A stretch of 64,000 bases of DNA, from positions 149,106 to 213,105 of the forward strand of contig CACYSB010000010.1 of NCBI GenBank assembly GCA_902777005.1, in the 5' to 3' direction. This stretch comes from an uncultured Bacteroidota bacterium (lineage in GTDB: Bacteria; Bacteroidota; Bacteroidia; Bacteroidales; P3). How positions within the stretch are numbered: position 1 is the stretch's first letter; the number at the start of each line of letters is the position of its first letter. The position numbers were made by a program, and so were the translations under genes. Shown piece after piece: positions 39,545 through 49,195 of the stretch. The notes beneath the pieces were generated by a model. That model was given only the letters and a program-made list of their open reading frames with translations, was not told where the DNA came from and did no database searches.

Positions 39545-42121
39545 ATGGATAACAACTTGAGCGAGAACACCCGCAAAGCCGTGGCTTTCAGCCGCGACGA
39601 GGCCATACGCCTGAAGAACGGCGCCATCGGCGTGGAGCATGTCTTCCTGGGAATCACACGCGTGCCGGAGAGCGCGGCGCTGGGAATGCTGGCGGCCTTG
39701 GGGGTGAACAGCGAGGAGATAAAAGACAAAATTGAGAAACACGTGAGCCAAGCCGACACCGACGTGCGCTACAGCGAGGACAGCGAGATACCGATGCTGC
39801 GCCAGACCGAGAAGGTGCTGCGCCTGAGTTACTTGGAGAGCATAAAATACAAGTCGAAGGAGATTGGCACAGAGCATCTGCTGCTGGCCATGCTTCAGGA
39901 GGGCGACAACCTGGTGAGCAACCTGCTGCAGAAGGCGGGCGTGGACTATGAGCGCTTCGCCAAGGTGGTGCGCGCCAACGGTCCGGCCACGGAGCCTACA
40001 GACCTGCCTGATTTCCGCTCGCAGACCAGCGAGGACGACAACGACGACCCCTTCGACGACCCGACGAGAGCCGAGGGCGGCAAGCGTAAAATGGAGAGCG
40101 GAAAGAGCGGCACTCCGGCGCTGGAGAACTTTGGCCGCGACCTGACGAAACTGGCCGAGCAGGGCAAGCTTGACCCCATCGTGGGCCGACAGAAGGAGAT
40201 GGACCGCATCGCGCAGATACTGTCGCGCCGCAAGAAGAACAATCCCATACTGATAGGCGAAAGCGGCGTTGGCAAAAGCGCCATAGCCGAGGGGCTTGCG
40301 TTGAGGATTGCCGAAGGCAACGTGCCACGGACACTCTACGGCAAGCGGCTGTTGAGCCTTGACTTGGCCGGACTGGTGGCTGGCACCAAGTACCGCGGCC
40401 AGTTCGAGGAGCGCATGAAGGCCATCATCACGGAGCTTGAGCAGCATCCGGAGATTATCATCTTCATAGACGAGATACACACCATCGTGGGCGCCGGCAG
40501 CGCCGCGGGAAGCCTGGATGCCAGCAACATGTTCAAGCCTGCCCTCTCGCGCGGAGCCATACAGTGCATAGGCACCACGACACTGGACGAGTACCGCCAG
40601 TACATTGAGAAAGACACGGCCCTCGAGCGCCGTTTCCAGAAGGTGCTGGTGGAGCCCGCCACTGTCGAAGAGACGCTTGAGATACTGACCAACATCAAGG
40701 ACAAATACGAGGACCACCACATGGTGCGCTTCAGCGACGAGGCCATCAAGGCCTGTGTGGACCTCACGGAGCGCTACGTCAGCGACCGTCTGCAGCCGGA
40801 CAAGGCTATTGACGCCATGGATGAAGCAGGGGCAAGGGTACGTATAGCCAATGTGCGTGTGCCAGAAGAGATTATCACCCTTGAGGCCGAGGTGGCAAAG
40901 GTGGCCGAGCAGAAGAAAGAGGTGCTGGCCAGCAAACGCTACAGCGAGGCGGCACAGTACCGAGACCAGGAGCGTGACCTGACGGCAAAGCTTGCCGACA
41001 TGAAGAAACGGTGGGAGGAAGAGGAGCGCGAGAAACGCGTACAGGTGAAGGAGGAGGACGTGGCTGCCGTGGTGGCCATGATGACCGGCGTGCCGGTGGA
41101 ACGCATAGCGGAGAGCGAGCAAGGGCGCCTGCTGACCATGGAGAACGAGCTGAAGGGCTCGGTGGTGGGCCAGGACGAAGCGATAGCACAGATAGCCAAA
41201 GCCATACGGCGTAACCGTGCGGGCCTCAAAGACCCCAACCGACCCATAGGCAGCTTCCTTTTCCTCGGCCCCACGGGCGTTGGTAAGACCTACTTGACCA
41301 AGATACTGGCCAAATACCTTTTCGACAGCGAGGCGGCGATGATACGCATAGACATGAGCGAATACATGGAGAAGTTTGCCGTGAGCCGCCTCATCGGTGC
41401 GCCTCCGGGATACGTTGGCTACGAAGAGGGAGGCCAGCTCACCGAGCGTGTGCGCCGCAAGCCATACTCAATAGTGCTGCTTGACGAGATTGAGAAGGCG
41501 CACCCCGACGTGTTCAACGTGCTGCTGCAAGTACTGGACGACGGTGTGCTCACCGACGGCATAGGCCGCAAAGTGGACTTCAAGAACACCATCATCATAA
41601 TGACCTCCAACATCGGCAGTCGCCAGCTCAAGGAGTTTGGCACCGGCGTGGGCTTCAACACCGCGGCCCGAGAGGCCGAAAAGGCTGAACTGCAGCGCGA
41701 CGTCATAGAGAAAAGCCTCAAGAAAGCCTTTGCGCCGGAGTTCATTAACCGCATAGACGACATCATATACTTCAACAGCTTGGGTCGCGAGGAGATACAC
41801 AAGATTATCGACATTGAGCTCAAGGGGCTGTTCGGCCGAGTGAAAGCCATGGGCTACGGTGTGGAGATGGACGAGAAGGCCAAGGATTTCCTGGTGGCCA
41901 AGGGCTGGGACGAGCAGTACGGCGCGCGTCCGCTACGCAGGGCCATCCAGCGCTACGTGGAGGACGATTTGGCCGACGAGATTATCAAAGCCGACATACT
42001 GCCTGGCGACACGGTGAAGATTACTGCCGACGACGAGAAGATATCGTTCGAGATAGAGAAAGGCGAGACTTCGCGCCAGCTTGAGGAAGCTTTCGCGGGT
42101 GAGGCAACAGTAAATGTGTGA
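39545..42121 (+). CDS. clpC: ClpC-type AAA+ chaperone, ATPase subunit of Clp protease
   Basis: 858 residues. It unfolds substrates for ClpP degradation. It has an N-terminal double Clp_N domain (residues 1-150), first AAA+ with Walker A GESGVGKSA and Walker B IIFIDEIHTIVGAG, a middle region with a UVR-like motif (YSEAAQYRDQERDL), second AAA+ with GPTGVGKTY and VLLDEIEKAHPDVF, and a C-terminal D2-small domain. The length and middle domain match ClpC rather than ClpB, whose middle domain is much longer. The gene is monocistronic and converges on the ATP-grasp gene with a 10-bp gap. Confidence 0.95.
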   Translation: MDNNLSENTRKAVAFSRDEAIRLKNGAIGVEHVFLGITRVPESAALGMLAALGVNSEEIKDKIEKHVSQADTDVRYSEDSEIPMLRQTEKVLRLSYLESIKYKSKEIGTEHLLLAMLQEGDNLVSNLLQKAGVDYERFAKVVRANGPATEPTDLPDFRSQTSEDDNDDPFDDPTRAEGGKRKMESGKSGTPALENFGRDLTKLAEQGKLDPIVGRQKEMDRIAQILSRRKKNNPILIGESGVGKSAIAEGLALRIAEGNVPRTLYGKRLLSLDLAGLVAGTKYRGQFEERMKAIITELEQHPEIIIFIDEIHTIVGAGSAAGSLDASNMFKPALSRGAIQCIGTTTLDEYRQYIEKDTALERRFQKVLVEPATVEETLEILTNIKDKYEDHHMVRFSDEAIKACVDLTERYVSDRLQPDKAIDAMDEAGARVRIANVRVPEEIITLEAEVAKVAEQKKEVLASKRYSEAAQYRDQERDLTAKLADMKKRWEEEEREKRVQVKEEDVAAVVAMMTGVPVERIAESEQGRLLTMENELKGSVVGQDEAIAQIAKAIRRNRAGLKDPNRPIGSFLFLGPTGVGKTYLTKILAKYLFDSEAAMIRIDMSEYMEKFAVSRLIGAPPGYVGYEEGGQLTERVRRKPYSIVLLDEIEKAHPDVFNVLLQVLDDGVLTDGIGRKVDFKNTIIIMTSNIGSRQLKEFGTGVGFNTAAREAEKAELQRDVIEKSLKKAFAPEFINRIDDIIYFNSLGREEIHKIIDIELKGLFGRVKAMGYGVEMDEKAKDFLVAKGWDEQYGARPLRRAIQRYVEDDLADEIIKADILPGDTVKITADDEKISFEIEKGETSRQLEEAFAGEATVNV

Positions 42122-42131
42122 TGATTGACGG

Positions 42132-43220
42132 TTAACGGTGGGTTCTCTTGCGTAGGACCCACTTTATGACCTCCTCGATATAAGGGCCGAAGACCGTCTG
42201 GCCGCAGAAATAGCCCGCATGGGCACTGAAACCGCCGATGTTGTATTCAAGCAGCATCGGCTTTCCGTTTTGCGAGATTGCCATATCAAGGGCAAAGAGA
42301 CGGTGATGTGGAATGCAACGCGCAACGTGCAGCGAGAGCTCTACAGCTTCGTCCCATGAAGGTATGCACAGGCCAGCATCCGGGAAGGGCGCACTGAAGC
42401 CATGGTCATCGTATGAGGTATCGTGCAGACGTCCGTCGACAAGGTCTACGCCCACATAGCGCCCACCGGCATGGCAGTTGTCAACAACAGCTCCTGGGCC
42501 GCCAAAGCGGAAGTAGGCGCTGGTGAGGTGCGGCTGTTCATCCACTACAGAGCGGTATACAACCATACGCATTGTGTTGGCTGCTGTTGGGCATAGGTGC
42601 GCGGTGAAGGGGTGTTGAGCGACAGCTTCTTGTAGTACGAAGTTGTCGTCGTAGGCCATAAGGAACGGAATGTCAAGCCGCTGTCCGGAAGAGGTAATGT
42701 AACCGTCGGAACTACGTATAAACTTCATTACGCGCAAGCCATTGCATGAATCAACAGAAGGCTTCAGTATCAGCGCGTCGTATGGGCTGTCGGCAATAGC
42801 TTTTGCAGCATCGGGCAACACACAAAAGTCGGCATCAAGAAGAACACCCCCACGCACTCGTGCGGCAACGGTTGTCGGAACATTGTCGGCACCAATTACT
42901 CGTGGGAACATTGTCTTGTCTTCATAGACATCCCAGTAACTACGCGGATTTAGAGTCTCCTCAATCTGGCGATGCAGGATATCCTCGGGAATGATGTCGG
43001 GCGTAGGTCCGCAGAAGTGGCTTTGAAGACGGTAGATATATGGGTCCACCCACGGCGAGAACTGCTGCCAGCGCCGGTGGTACATTTCCTCCCCTGCCGC
43101 TTTGCCTGTCGGCAGGCCGAGCTCTTTCAGGGCACGGTAGCAGAAACGGCTATAGAGCAGATAGTCGTAGAACGGGTCGCCAAAAATGCGGCGAGCTGTC
43201 TTTTTGAGGCTCTTGTTCAT
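42132..43220 (-). CDS. sugar-transfer-associated ATP-grasp-like protein
   Basis: 362 residues from MNKSLKKTARRIFG. It resembles the ATP-grasp family often encoded in polysaccharide gene clusters: ALILKPSVDSCNGLRVMKF, FVLQEAVAQHP, and the Mg-binding C-terminal LLEYNIGGFSAHAGYF. ATP-grasp enzymes ligate a carboxylate to an amine or thiol via acyl phosphate; the substrate here is unknown and no glycan genes are nearby. An in-frame ATG at 43238 lies in the terminator stem of gcvP and is rejected. Confidence 0.75.
   Translation of the reverse strand: MNKSLKKTARRIFGDPFYDYLLYSRFCYRALKELGLPTGKAAGEEMYHRRWQQFSPWVDPYIYRLQSHFCGPTPDIIPEDILHRQIEETLNPRSYWDVYEDKTMFPRVIGADNVPTTVAARVRGGVLLDADFCVLPDAAKAIADSPYDALILKPSVDSCNGLRVMKFIRSSDGYITSSGQRLDIPFLMAYDDNFVLQEAVAQHPFTAHLCPTAANTMRMVVYRSVVDEQPHLTSAYFRFGGPGAVVDNCHAGGRYVGVDLVDGRLHDTSYDDHGFSAPFPDAGLCIPSWDEAVELSLHVARCIPHHRLFALDMAISQNGKPMLLEYNIGGFSAHAGYFCGQTVFGPYIEEVIKWVLRKRTHR
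42138..42162. terminator. possible hairpin between convergent clpC and ATP-grasp genes
   Basis: Nine-base arms GTGGGTTCT/AGGACCCAC (one G-T pair) just past the clpC stop, overlapping the last codons of the ATP-grasp gene. The T tail is weak. Confidence 0.4.
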
Positions 43221-43228
43221 TATTAAAA

Positions 43229-43268
43229 AAGAAGGCACCCTACCCTGTTTTCTGGTGGGTGCCTTCTT
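43229..43268 (-). terminator. terminator of the ppdK-to-gcvP operon
   Basis: Perfect 12-base arms AAGAAGGCACCC/GGGTGCCTTCTT, followed on the minus strand by TTTTTTAATA. Confidence 0.93.
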
Positions 43269-43278
43269 CAGTTAGATA

Positions 43279-46043
43279 TTACTCAGCCCAGACGGCCTGC
43301 AGGTTGCGGTCGCCGTAGGCGTCGTCGATCTTGCTGATAGTGGGCCAGTACTTCTCGCAGTGAGGCTGCGGGAAGGCGGCTTTCTGACGGCTGTACGGGA
43401 GGTTCCACTCGTCGGCGCAGACCACCTGCATGGTGTGGGGAGCGTTGGCGATGGGGTTGTTCTTCTCGTCGCTCTTGTGGGCTCGACCATGAGGGTGTTG
43501 TGTACAGGGAAGGCCACGGTGGGAGCATGGAAGCCGTAGTCCATGAGACGCTTGGCGATGTCGCCAACGCCAACCTTGAGGCTGAACTCGTTGAAGTCGA
43601 CAATCATCTCGTGGCCGCACATGCCATTGCGGTTGGTGTAGAGAATCTTGTAGTACTTCTGCAGGCGGGCGCGGAGGTAGTTGGCATTGAGTATGGCGTG
43701 TTTGGTGACATCCGTCAAGCCCTCGCCGCCGAGCATAAGCAGGTAGCCGTAGGTGATGGGCAGGAGGTAGGCGCTGCCATAGGGGGCTGCAGCCATGGTG
43801 TTGCCCTTCTTGCCACCGACCTCGACCACAGGATGCGTTGGCAGGAAGTCGACCAGCTTCTGGCTGACGCAGATGGGGCCGACACCGGGACCGCCGCCAC
43901 CGTGAGGCATTGCGAAGGTCTTGTGGAGATTGAGATGGCACACATCGGCACCCATGTGGCCGGGGCTGGTGAGGCCGACCTGGGCGTTCATGTTGGCACC
44001 GTCCATATAGACAAGGGCGCCCGCGCTGTGGATGATGTTGATGATGTCGAGGATACCCTCTTCGAAAGCACCGTGGGTAGACGGATAGGTGATCATCAGG
44101 CAGCTGAGGGTGTCTTTGTACTGCTCGGCTTTGGCGCGTAAGTCGTCGATATCGACGTCACCCTTGTCGTTGCACTTCACAACGACAACTGTCATACCGG
44201 CCTTAGCGGCGGAGGCGGGGTTGGTGCCGTGAGCGGAAGCGGGGATAAGGCAGACATTGCGCTGCGGCTGACCATTGGCGATATGGTAGTTGCGTATGAC
44301 TGTTAGTCCGCTGTACTCACCAAAGGCGCCAGAGTTGGGCTGCAGCGAGCAACCGGCGAATCCGGTGATGACGGAGAGCATGTGCTCGATGTCCTTAATC
44401 ATCTCGATATAACCCTGGGCCTGGTCGGCGGGCACGAAGGGATGCATGCCGGCGAACTTGCTCCAACTGAGAGGCATCATCTCGGCGGCGGCGTTGAGCT
44501 TCATGGTGCAGGAGCCCAGCGGAATCATGGCGCGGTTGAGGCTGAGGTCTTTCTCCTCAAGCATCTTGATATAGCGCATCATGGAGGTCTCATCGTGGAA
44601 GCGGTTGAAAATCTTCTGGGTGAGGTAAGCACCGTTACGCTTCAGCTCGGCGGGGATAGCCTCGTCGGCGAACTTGCAGCAGCAACCCTTGCACTCAAGG
44701 GGCTGTGCATTTTTGCCAGCGGCTTCGGCCAGGCATGCCACGATAGCGTCGAGGTCAGCCTTCTCGGTGGTCTCGTCAATGGAGATACCGATGCACTCGT
44801 CGCAGATATAGCGGAAGTTGATTTCATGCTTGAGGGCCACTTCGCGCACCTTGGCGGTGGGCACAGGGCACTGCAGGGCGAGGGTGTCGAAGTAGACTTT
44901 GTTCCACTGCTTGTAGCCATACTGCTCAAGCTCCATAGCCAGACGATGGGCACGGGCGCAGATACGAGTGGCAATCTCGCTGATACCTTCAGGACCATGC
45001 CAGATGGCATAGAAGCCGCTCATATTGGCCACGAGGGCGGCAGAGGTGCAGATATTGGATGTGGCTTTGTCGCGTTTGATGTGCTGCTCACGCATACCGA
45101 GGGCCATACGGAGGGCAGGATTGCCCTTGGCATCGACACTCCAGCCAATGATACGGCCAGGGAAGGCGCGCTTGAAGGTCTCGGTGAAGGCAAAGAAGCC
45201 GGCGTGGGGACCGCCGAAACCCATCGGCAGGCCGAAACGCTGGGCATTACCAACAGCGCAGTCGGCACCCATCTCGCCGGGAGTCTTCATGAGGGCCAGA
45301 GCCATCAGATCGGTGGCCATGCAGACGAAGATACCTTTCTCGTGGCACTTGCTGATGAAGGAGGTCCAGTCCTGAGCCTCACCGAACTGGTTGGGGTACT
45401 GCACAAAAGCGGCGAAGTAGCTGCCGTCGAGCTCGGTCTGTGCGGCTTTACCGGTGACAATTTCGATACCGCGGGGAGCGGCGTTGGTCTGCATTACAGC
45501 CAACGTCTGGGGCAGGATACCCTCGTCAACAAACACCTTGCAGATGCCGTCTTTGACAGCCTGACGCGAACGGCTGTTGAAGAACATGATCATAGCCTCG
45601 CCAGCGGCGGTAGCCTCGTCGAGCAGACATGCGTTGCTCAGAGGCATGCCAGTCATGCTGGCAATCATGGTCTGATAGTTCATAAGGGCTTCAAGACGGC
45701 CTTGTGAAATCTCGGTCTGGTAGGGCGTGTAGCTGGTGTACCAGCCGGGGTTCTCAAATACGTTGCGCATAATGACAGCGGGGGTTATGGTGCCGTAGTA
45801 GCCCATGCCGATGTAGCTCTTGTACATCTTGTTCTTCTGGGCCAGCGAACGCACGTGGTTGAGGAACTGGTACTCGCTCATGCCTTCAGGCAGGGGCATC
45901 GGCTCCTTGAGGCGGATGGCGGAGGGCACCGCTTTCTCGATAAGCTCATCCATGGATTTCACGCCGATGACGTCGAGCATTTTCTGCTCTTCGGCGGGGT
46001 TTGATACGCCGTTATGGCGCGAGGCAAAATTATTCTTTGTCAT
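43279..46043 (-). CDS. gcvP: glycine dehydrogenase (decarboxylating), C-terminal part frameshifted
   Basis: The P protein of the glycine cleavage system, a PLP enzyme that decarboxylates glycine and passes the aminomethyl group to the H protein. It begins NFASRHNGVSNPAEEQKML, has GYYGTITPAVIMRNVFENPGW, and carries the PLP lysine in NLHKTFAMPHGGGGPG. The reading frame is normal down to VHNTLMVEPT (about 43476), where the family-specific frame breaks. The conserved C-terminus (NAPHTMQVVCADEWNLPYSR ... YGDRNLQAVWAE) continues in another frame to 43279. About 30 residues expected between VEPT and the NAPHT block are missing, so the break looks like a deletion of about 95-100 bases that is not a multiple of three. 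As read, the product would end in a nonsense tail to 43272. Confidence 0.9.
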
Positions 46044-46059
46044 ATTATAATATGTTTAT

Positions 46060-47559
46060 TTATTTTTTTGAATGGAAGAAACGCAGGTAGTAATCCTCGT
46101 CCAAGGTGGTGATGCGGATTATGTAATAGCCCGACGGGCGTGAGCGCATACTGATATATCCAAGGAGAGGCTTGCCGGTATAGACACACTGGCCAATATC
46201 GTTATATAGGGCCAGCGACATGATTTCACGTCGGGTAAGGCCTATCTCCACACGGTGGTTGGAACGGTTGTAGACAATCACATCTTGCTGTCCGATAGGT
46301 TTGGCAATATCGTTGGCCTCCACGGTATGGTATACCGTTTGTACACCATCGCGGTATACAGTGTCGTGCACATACTGCACCTCGTGCAATACTTCAGCGC
46401 TCTTAAACGAAGCGGTATATGTTGTGGTGTCGGTAATAATGACACGACGTGGGTTGTCAACTACACTGTCGCTCCAGCCCTGGAACGAATATCCTACTTT
46501 GCATACTGCCACAAGTGTCGCGGTGTCGCCTACACGGTATAAACCCGAACCTATGACTACACCTGCCGTTGTATCGTTGCTTTTCACTGTTATTTCAAGC
46601 GAGCAGGGCTGCATAGGTTTCATGTTATGCAGACTCCCCCACCCTTCGGCCTGACGGTAGCGGTCAACGCTGACACAAGGCACATTAACCACTGCCGTGT
46701 ATCTTATTCCTGTAAAGGCATCAGCCTCTACGGTCGGCGGCATCAATGCATAGCTTGTCAGTTGTGTTAGGTTTATGCATTGATAGAAAGCCCTCTGTCC
46801 GATGCTCTCGACGTGCGACGGGAATACCACAGCCTTGATATCATGGCATTGCGTAAAGGCATATTTGCCAATATGTCTTGTCGTTGTCGGGAGTGTCAGC
46901 GTGCCGTATATCGAGCTGCAGAAAGCAAAGGCATAGTCTCCGATGTATTCCAAGCCTTCAGGCATATTCCACTCCATCTTCAGAAGGTTCATACCCGTAA
47001 ATGCATAGTCGGGTATGCGGCGAACCTTGGAACCGAACGTTACCGTGGTAAGCGAACGGCAGTTGCCAAACACCGTACTGCTGCGCGAACCGCCCATAAA
47101 CTGACAAACTTCTGCATTGAAGTGCACCACATTGATGCCGCTGCATCCGAAAAATGCTGAGCGGCCGAGAGACACGATGTTCTCCCCAATGGTTATTTCA
47201 CCTCTCAACGCCGTACACATGCTGAAGGCATATGCGCCGATATCAGTCAACGTCGGCGGTAGCGTCAGTGCGGTGATGTCGGTGCAGCCGTAGAAAGCAC
47301 GGTCGCCGATAGCCACAACAGTATAGGTACGGTCGTTGTACACCACCTCGGCCGGAATGGCGAGGATGCCAGCCGGAGGTACCTCTCCGGCCCATCGGTT
47401 ATTACCCTCTGTGAGCGGTGCAGTGACTTCGACCACATGCTCGTCAGCATCGATGATGTTGAAGTAGAGCGCATAGTCACGCACTTGGACCTTAAAGTCA
47501 TAAGCCCAGGTAGCAGTCGCCGACGCAACGAGCAGCAACAGTATGCAAATGCGTTTCAT
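46060..47559 (-). CDS. BspA-like leucine-rich-repeat protein inside the metabolic operon
   Basis: 499 residues from MKRICILLLLVASATATWA, a signal peptide. About eight degenerate BspA/LRR_5 repeats (VVAIGDRAFYGCTDITALTL, IGKYAFTQCHDIKAVVF) cover residues 75-300. One InlB-B-like repeat (GYSFQGWSDSVVDNPRRV) follows, then a T9SS-like C-terminal domain (IMSLALYNDIGQCVYTG ... GYYIIRITT). It is less repetitive than the other BspA genes here. The start is one base after the pckA stop, and gcvP begins 16 bases after its stop. The upstream in-frame ATG at 47583 lies inside pckA and is rejected. Confidence 0.88.
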   Translation of the reverse strand: MKRICILLLLVASATATWAYDFKVQVRDYALYFNIIDADEHVVEVTAPLTEGNNRWAGEVPPAGILAIPAEVVYNDRTYTVVAIGDRAFYGCTDITALTLPPTLTDIGAYAFSMCTALRGEITIGENIVSLGRSAFFGCSGINVVHFNAEVCQFMGGSRSSTVFGNCRSLTTVTFGSKVRRIPDYAFTGMNLLKMEWNMPEGLEYIGDYAFAFCSSIYGTLTLPTTTRHIGKYAFTQCHDIKAVVFPSHVESIGQRAFYQCINLTQLTSYALMPPTVEADAFTGIRYTAVVNVPCVSVDRYRQAEGWGSLHNMKPMQPCSLEITVKSNDTTAGVVIGSGLYRVGDTATLVAVCKVGYSFQGWSDSVVDNPRRVIITDTTTYTASFKSAEVLHEVQYVHDTVYRDGVQTVYHTVEANDIAKPIGQQDVIVYNRSNHRVEIGLTRREIMSLALYNDIGQCVYTGKPLLGYISMRSRPSGYYIIRITTLDEDYYLRFFHSKK

Positions 47560-47560
47560 A

Positions 47561-49183
47561 TTACAGTTTAGGGCCAGCAGCAACGAGAGCCTTGCCGGCC
47601 TCGTTGTGCGTAAACTTCACAAAGTTCTTTACGAATCGGTCGGCCAGGTCGCGGGCTTTCTCGTCCCACACCTTTGCGTCGGCATAGGTGTCACGCGGAT
47701 CAAGAATCTTCGGGTCGACACCAGGCAGCGACGTGGGCACCTCAAAGTCAAAGTAAGGTATCTTCTTAGTCTCGGCCTTTAAGATACTGCCGTCGAGGAT
47801 AGCGTCGATAATTCCACGCGTATCTTTAATGGATATACGTTTGCCAGTGCCATTCCAACCGGTATTCACCAGATAGGCCTTTGCTCCGCTCTTCTCCATA
47901 CGCTTCACCAGTTCTTCGGCATACTTGGTGGGATGCAACTCGAGAAAAGCCTGGCCAAAACAGGCACTAAAAGTCGGCGTGGGCTCGGTGATGCCGCGCT
48001 CGGTGCCGGCCAGCTTTGCGGTGAAGCCACTCAGGAAGTAGTATTTGCACTGCTCGGCAGTGAGAATGCTCACGGGAGGCAGCACGCCAAAGGCATCGGC
48101 GCTGAGGAAGATGACATTCTCAGCAGCGGGGCCTGCGCTCTTGCCATGGACGGGCAGAACTATCTTCTCAATATGATCTATCGGGTAGCTCACGCGAGTG
48201 TTCTCCGTGACACTCTTGTCTGCGAAGTTAATCTTGCCGTTGGCATCAACGGTGACGTTCTCCAATAAAGCGTTTCGACGGATGGCATTGTAGATGTCAG
48301 GCTCGCTGTCCTTGTCAAGGTTAATGACCTTGGCATAGCAACCTCCCTCAAAGTTGAAGACACCCTCGTCGTCCCAGCCGTGCTCGTCGTCGCCGATAAG
48401 CAGACGCTTGGGGTCGGTGCTGAGGGTGGTCTTGCCGGTGCCGCTGAGACCGAAGAAGATGGCGGTGTGCTCACCCTTCATGTCGGTGTTGGCGGAGCAG
48501 TGCATGGCAGCAATGCCCTTCAGTGGCAAGTAATAGTTCATCATGCTGAACATACCCTTCTTCATCTCGCCACCGTACCAGGTGTTGAGAATCACCTGCT
48601 CGCGGCTGCTGACGTTGAAGGCTACACAAGTGTCGCTGTTTAGGCCAAGGGCCTTGTAGTCGTCCACTTTGGCCTTCGAGGCAGCGTAGACGGTGAAACT
48701 GGGCTTGAAATCCTTGAGTTCTTCAGCCGAGGGCTTGATGAACATATTGGCCACGAAGTGTGCCTGCCAGGCCACCTCCATGATGAAGCGCACAGCAATG
48801 CGGGTGTCTTTGTTGGCGCCGCAGAAAGCGTCGACGACAAAGAGGTTCTTGCCGCAAAGCTCCTTGCAGGCGAGACCTTTCACATACCCCCATACCTGCT
48901 CGCTCATCGGGTGGTTGTCGTTCTTGTAGTCGTCCGAAGTCCACCACACAGTGTCTTTCGACTGGGCGTCCATGACAATGTACTTGTCCTTGGGCGAACG
49001 GCCGGTGTAGATGCCGGTCATCACGTTCATGGCGTCAAGCTCTGTAAGCTGTCCTTTGTCATATCCTGTGAGGGTGGGGTCGCTCTCGAACTTGAACAGT
49101 TCCTCATATGAGGGGTTGTAGTGAATATCCTTAACGCCGGTAATACCCAGCGCTTCGAGGTCTTTTCTGATTTTTTCGTTCAT
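47561..49183 (-). CDS. pckA: phosphoenolpyruvate carboxykinase (ATP)
   Basis: 540 residues. It interconverts oxaloacetate + ATP and PEP + CO2 + ADP; in succinate- or propionate-forming Bacteroidota it often runs towards oxaloacetate. The kinase P-loop is [18 protein letters not shown]. Other signatures are [15 protein letters not shown] and the substrate-binding region [18 protein letters not shown]. It begins 12 bases after the hydrogenase gene, within the long operon. Confidence 0.97.
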   Translation of the reverse strand: MNEKIRKDLEALGITGVKDIHYNPSYEELFKFESDPTLTGYDKGQLTELDAMNVMTGIYTGRSPKDKYIVMDAQSKDTVWWTSDDYKNDNHPMSEQVWGYVKGLACKELCGKNLFVVDAFCGANKDTRIAVRFIMEVAWQAHFVANMFIKPSAEELKDFKPSFTVYAASKAKVDDYKALGLNSDTCVAFNVSSREQVILNTWYGGEMKKGMFSMMNYYLPLKGIAAMHCSANTDMKGEHTAIFFGLSGTGKTTLSTDPKRLLIGDDEHGWDDEGVFNFEGGCYAKVINLDKDSEPDIYNAIRRNALLENVTVDANGKINFADKSVTENTRVSYPIDHIEKIVLPVHGKSAGPAAENVIFLSADAFGVLPPVSILTAEQCKYYFLSGFTAKLAGTERGITEPTPTFSACFGQAFLELHPTKYAEELVKRMEKSGAKAYLVNTGWNGTGKRISIKDTRGIIDAILDGSILKAETKKIPYFDFEVPTSLPGVDPKILDPRDTYADAKVWDEKARDLADRFVKNFVKFTHNEAGKALVAAGPKL

Positions 49184-49195
49184 GGCTATATATTT

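Noticed and set aside
39530..41122. 530-residue open frame on the minus strand
   Set aside because: Antisense shadow of clpC; clpC is complete and well conserved.
44382..45707. 441-residue open frame on the plus strand
   Set aside because: Antisense to gcvP; no signal, domain or promoter supports it.
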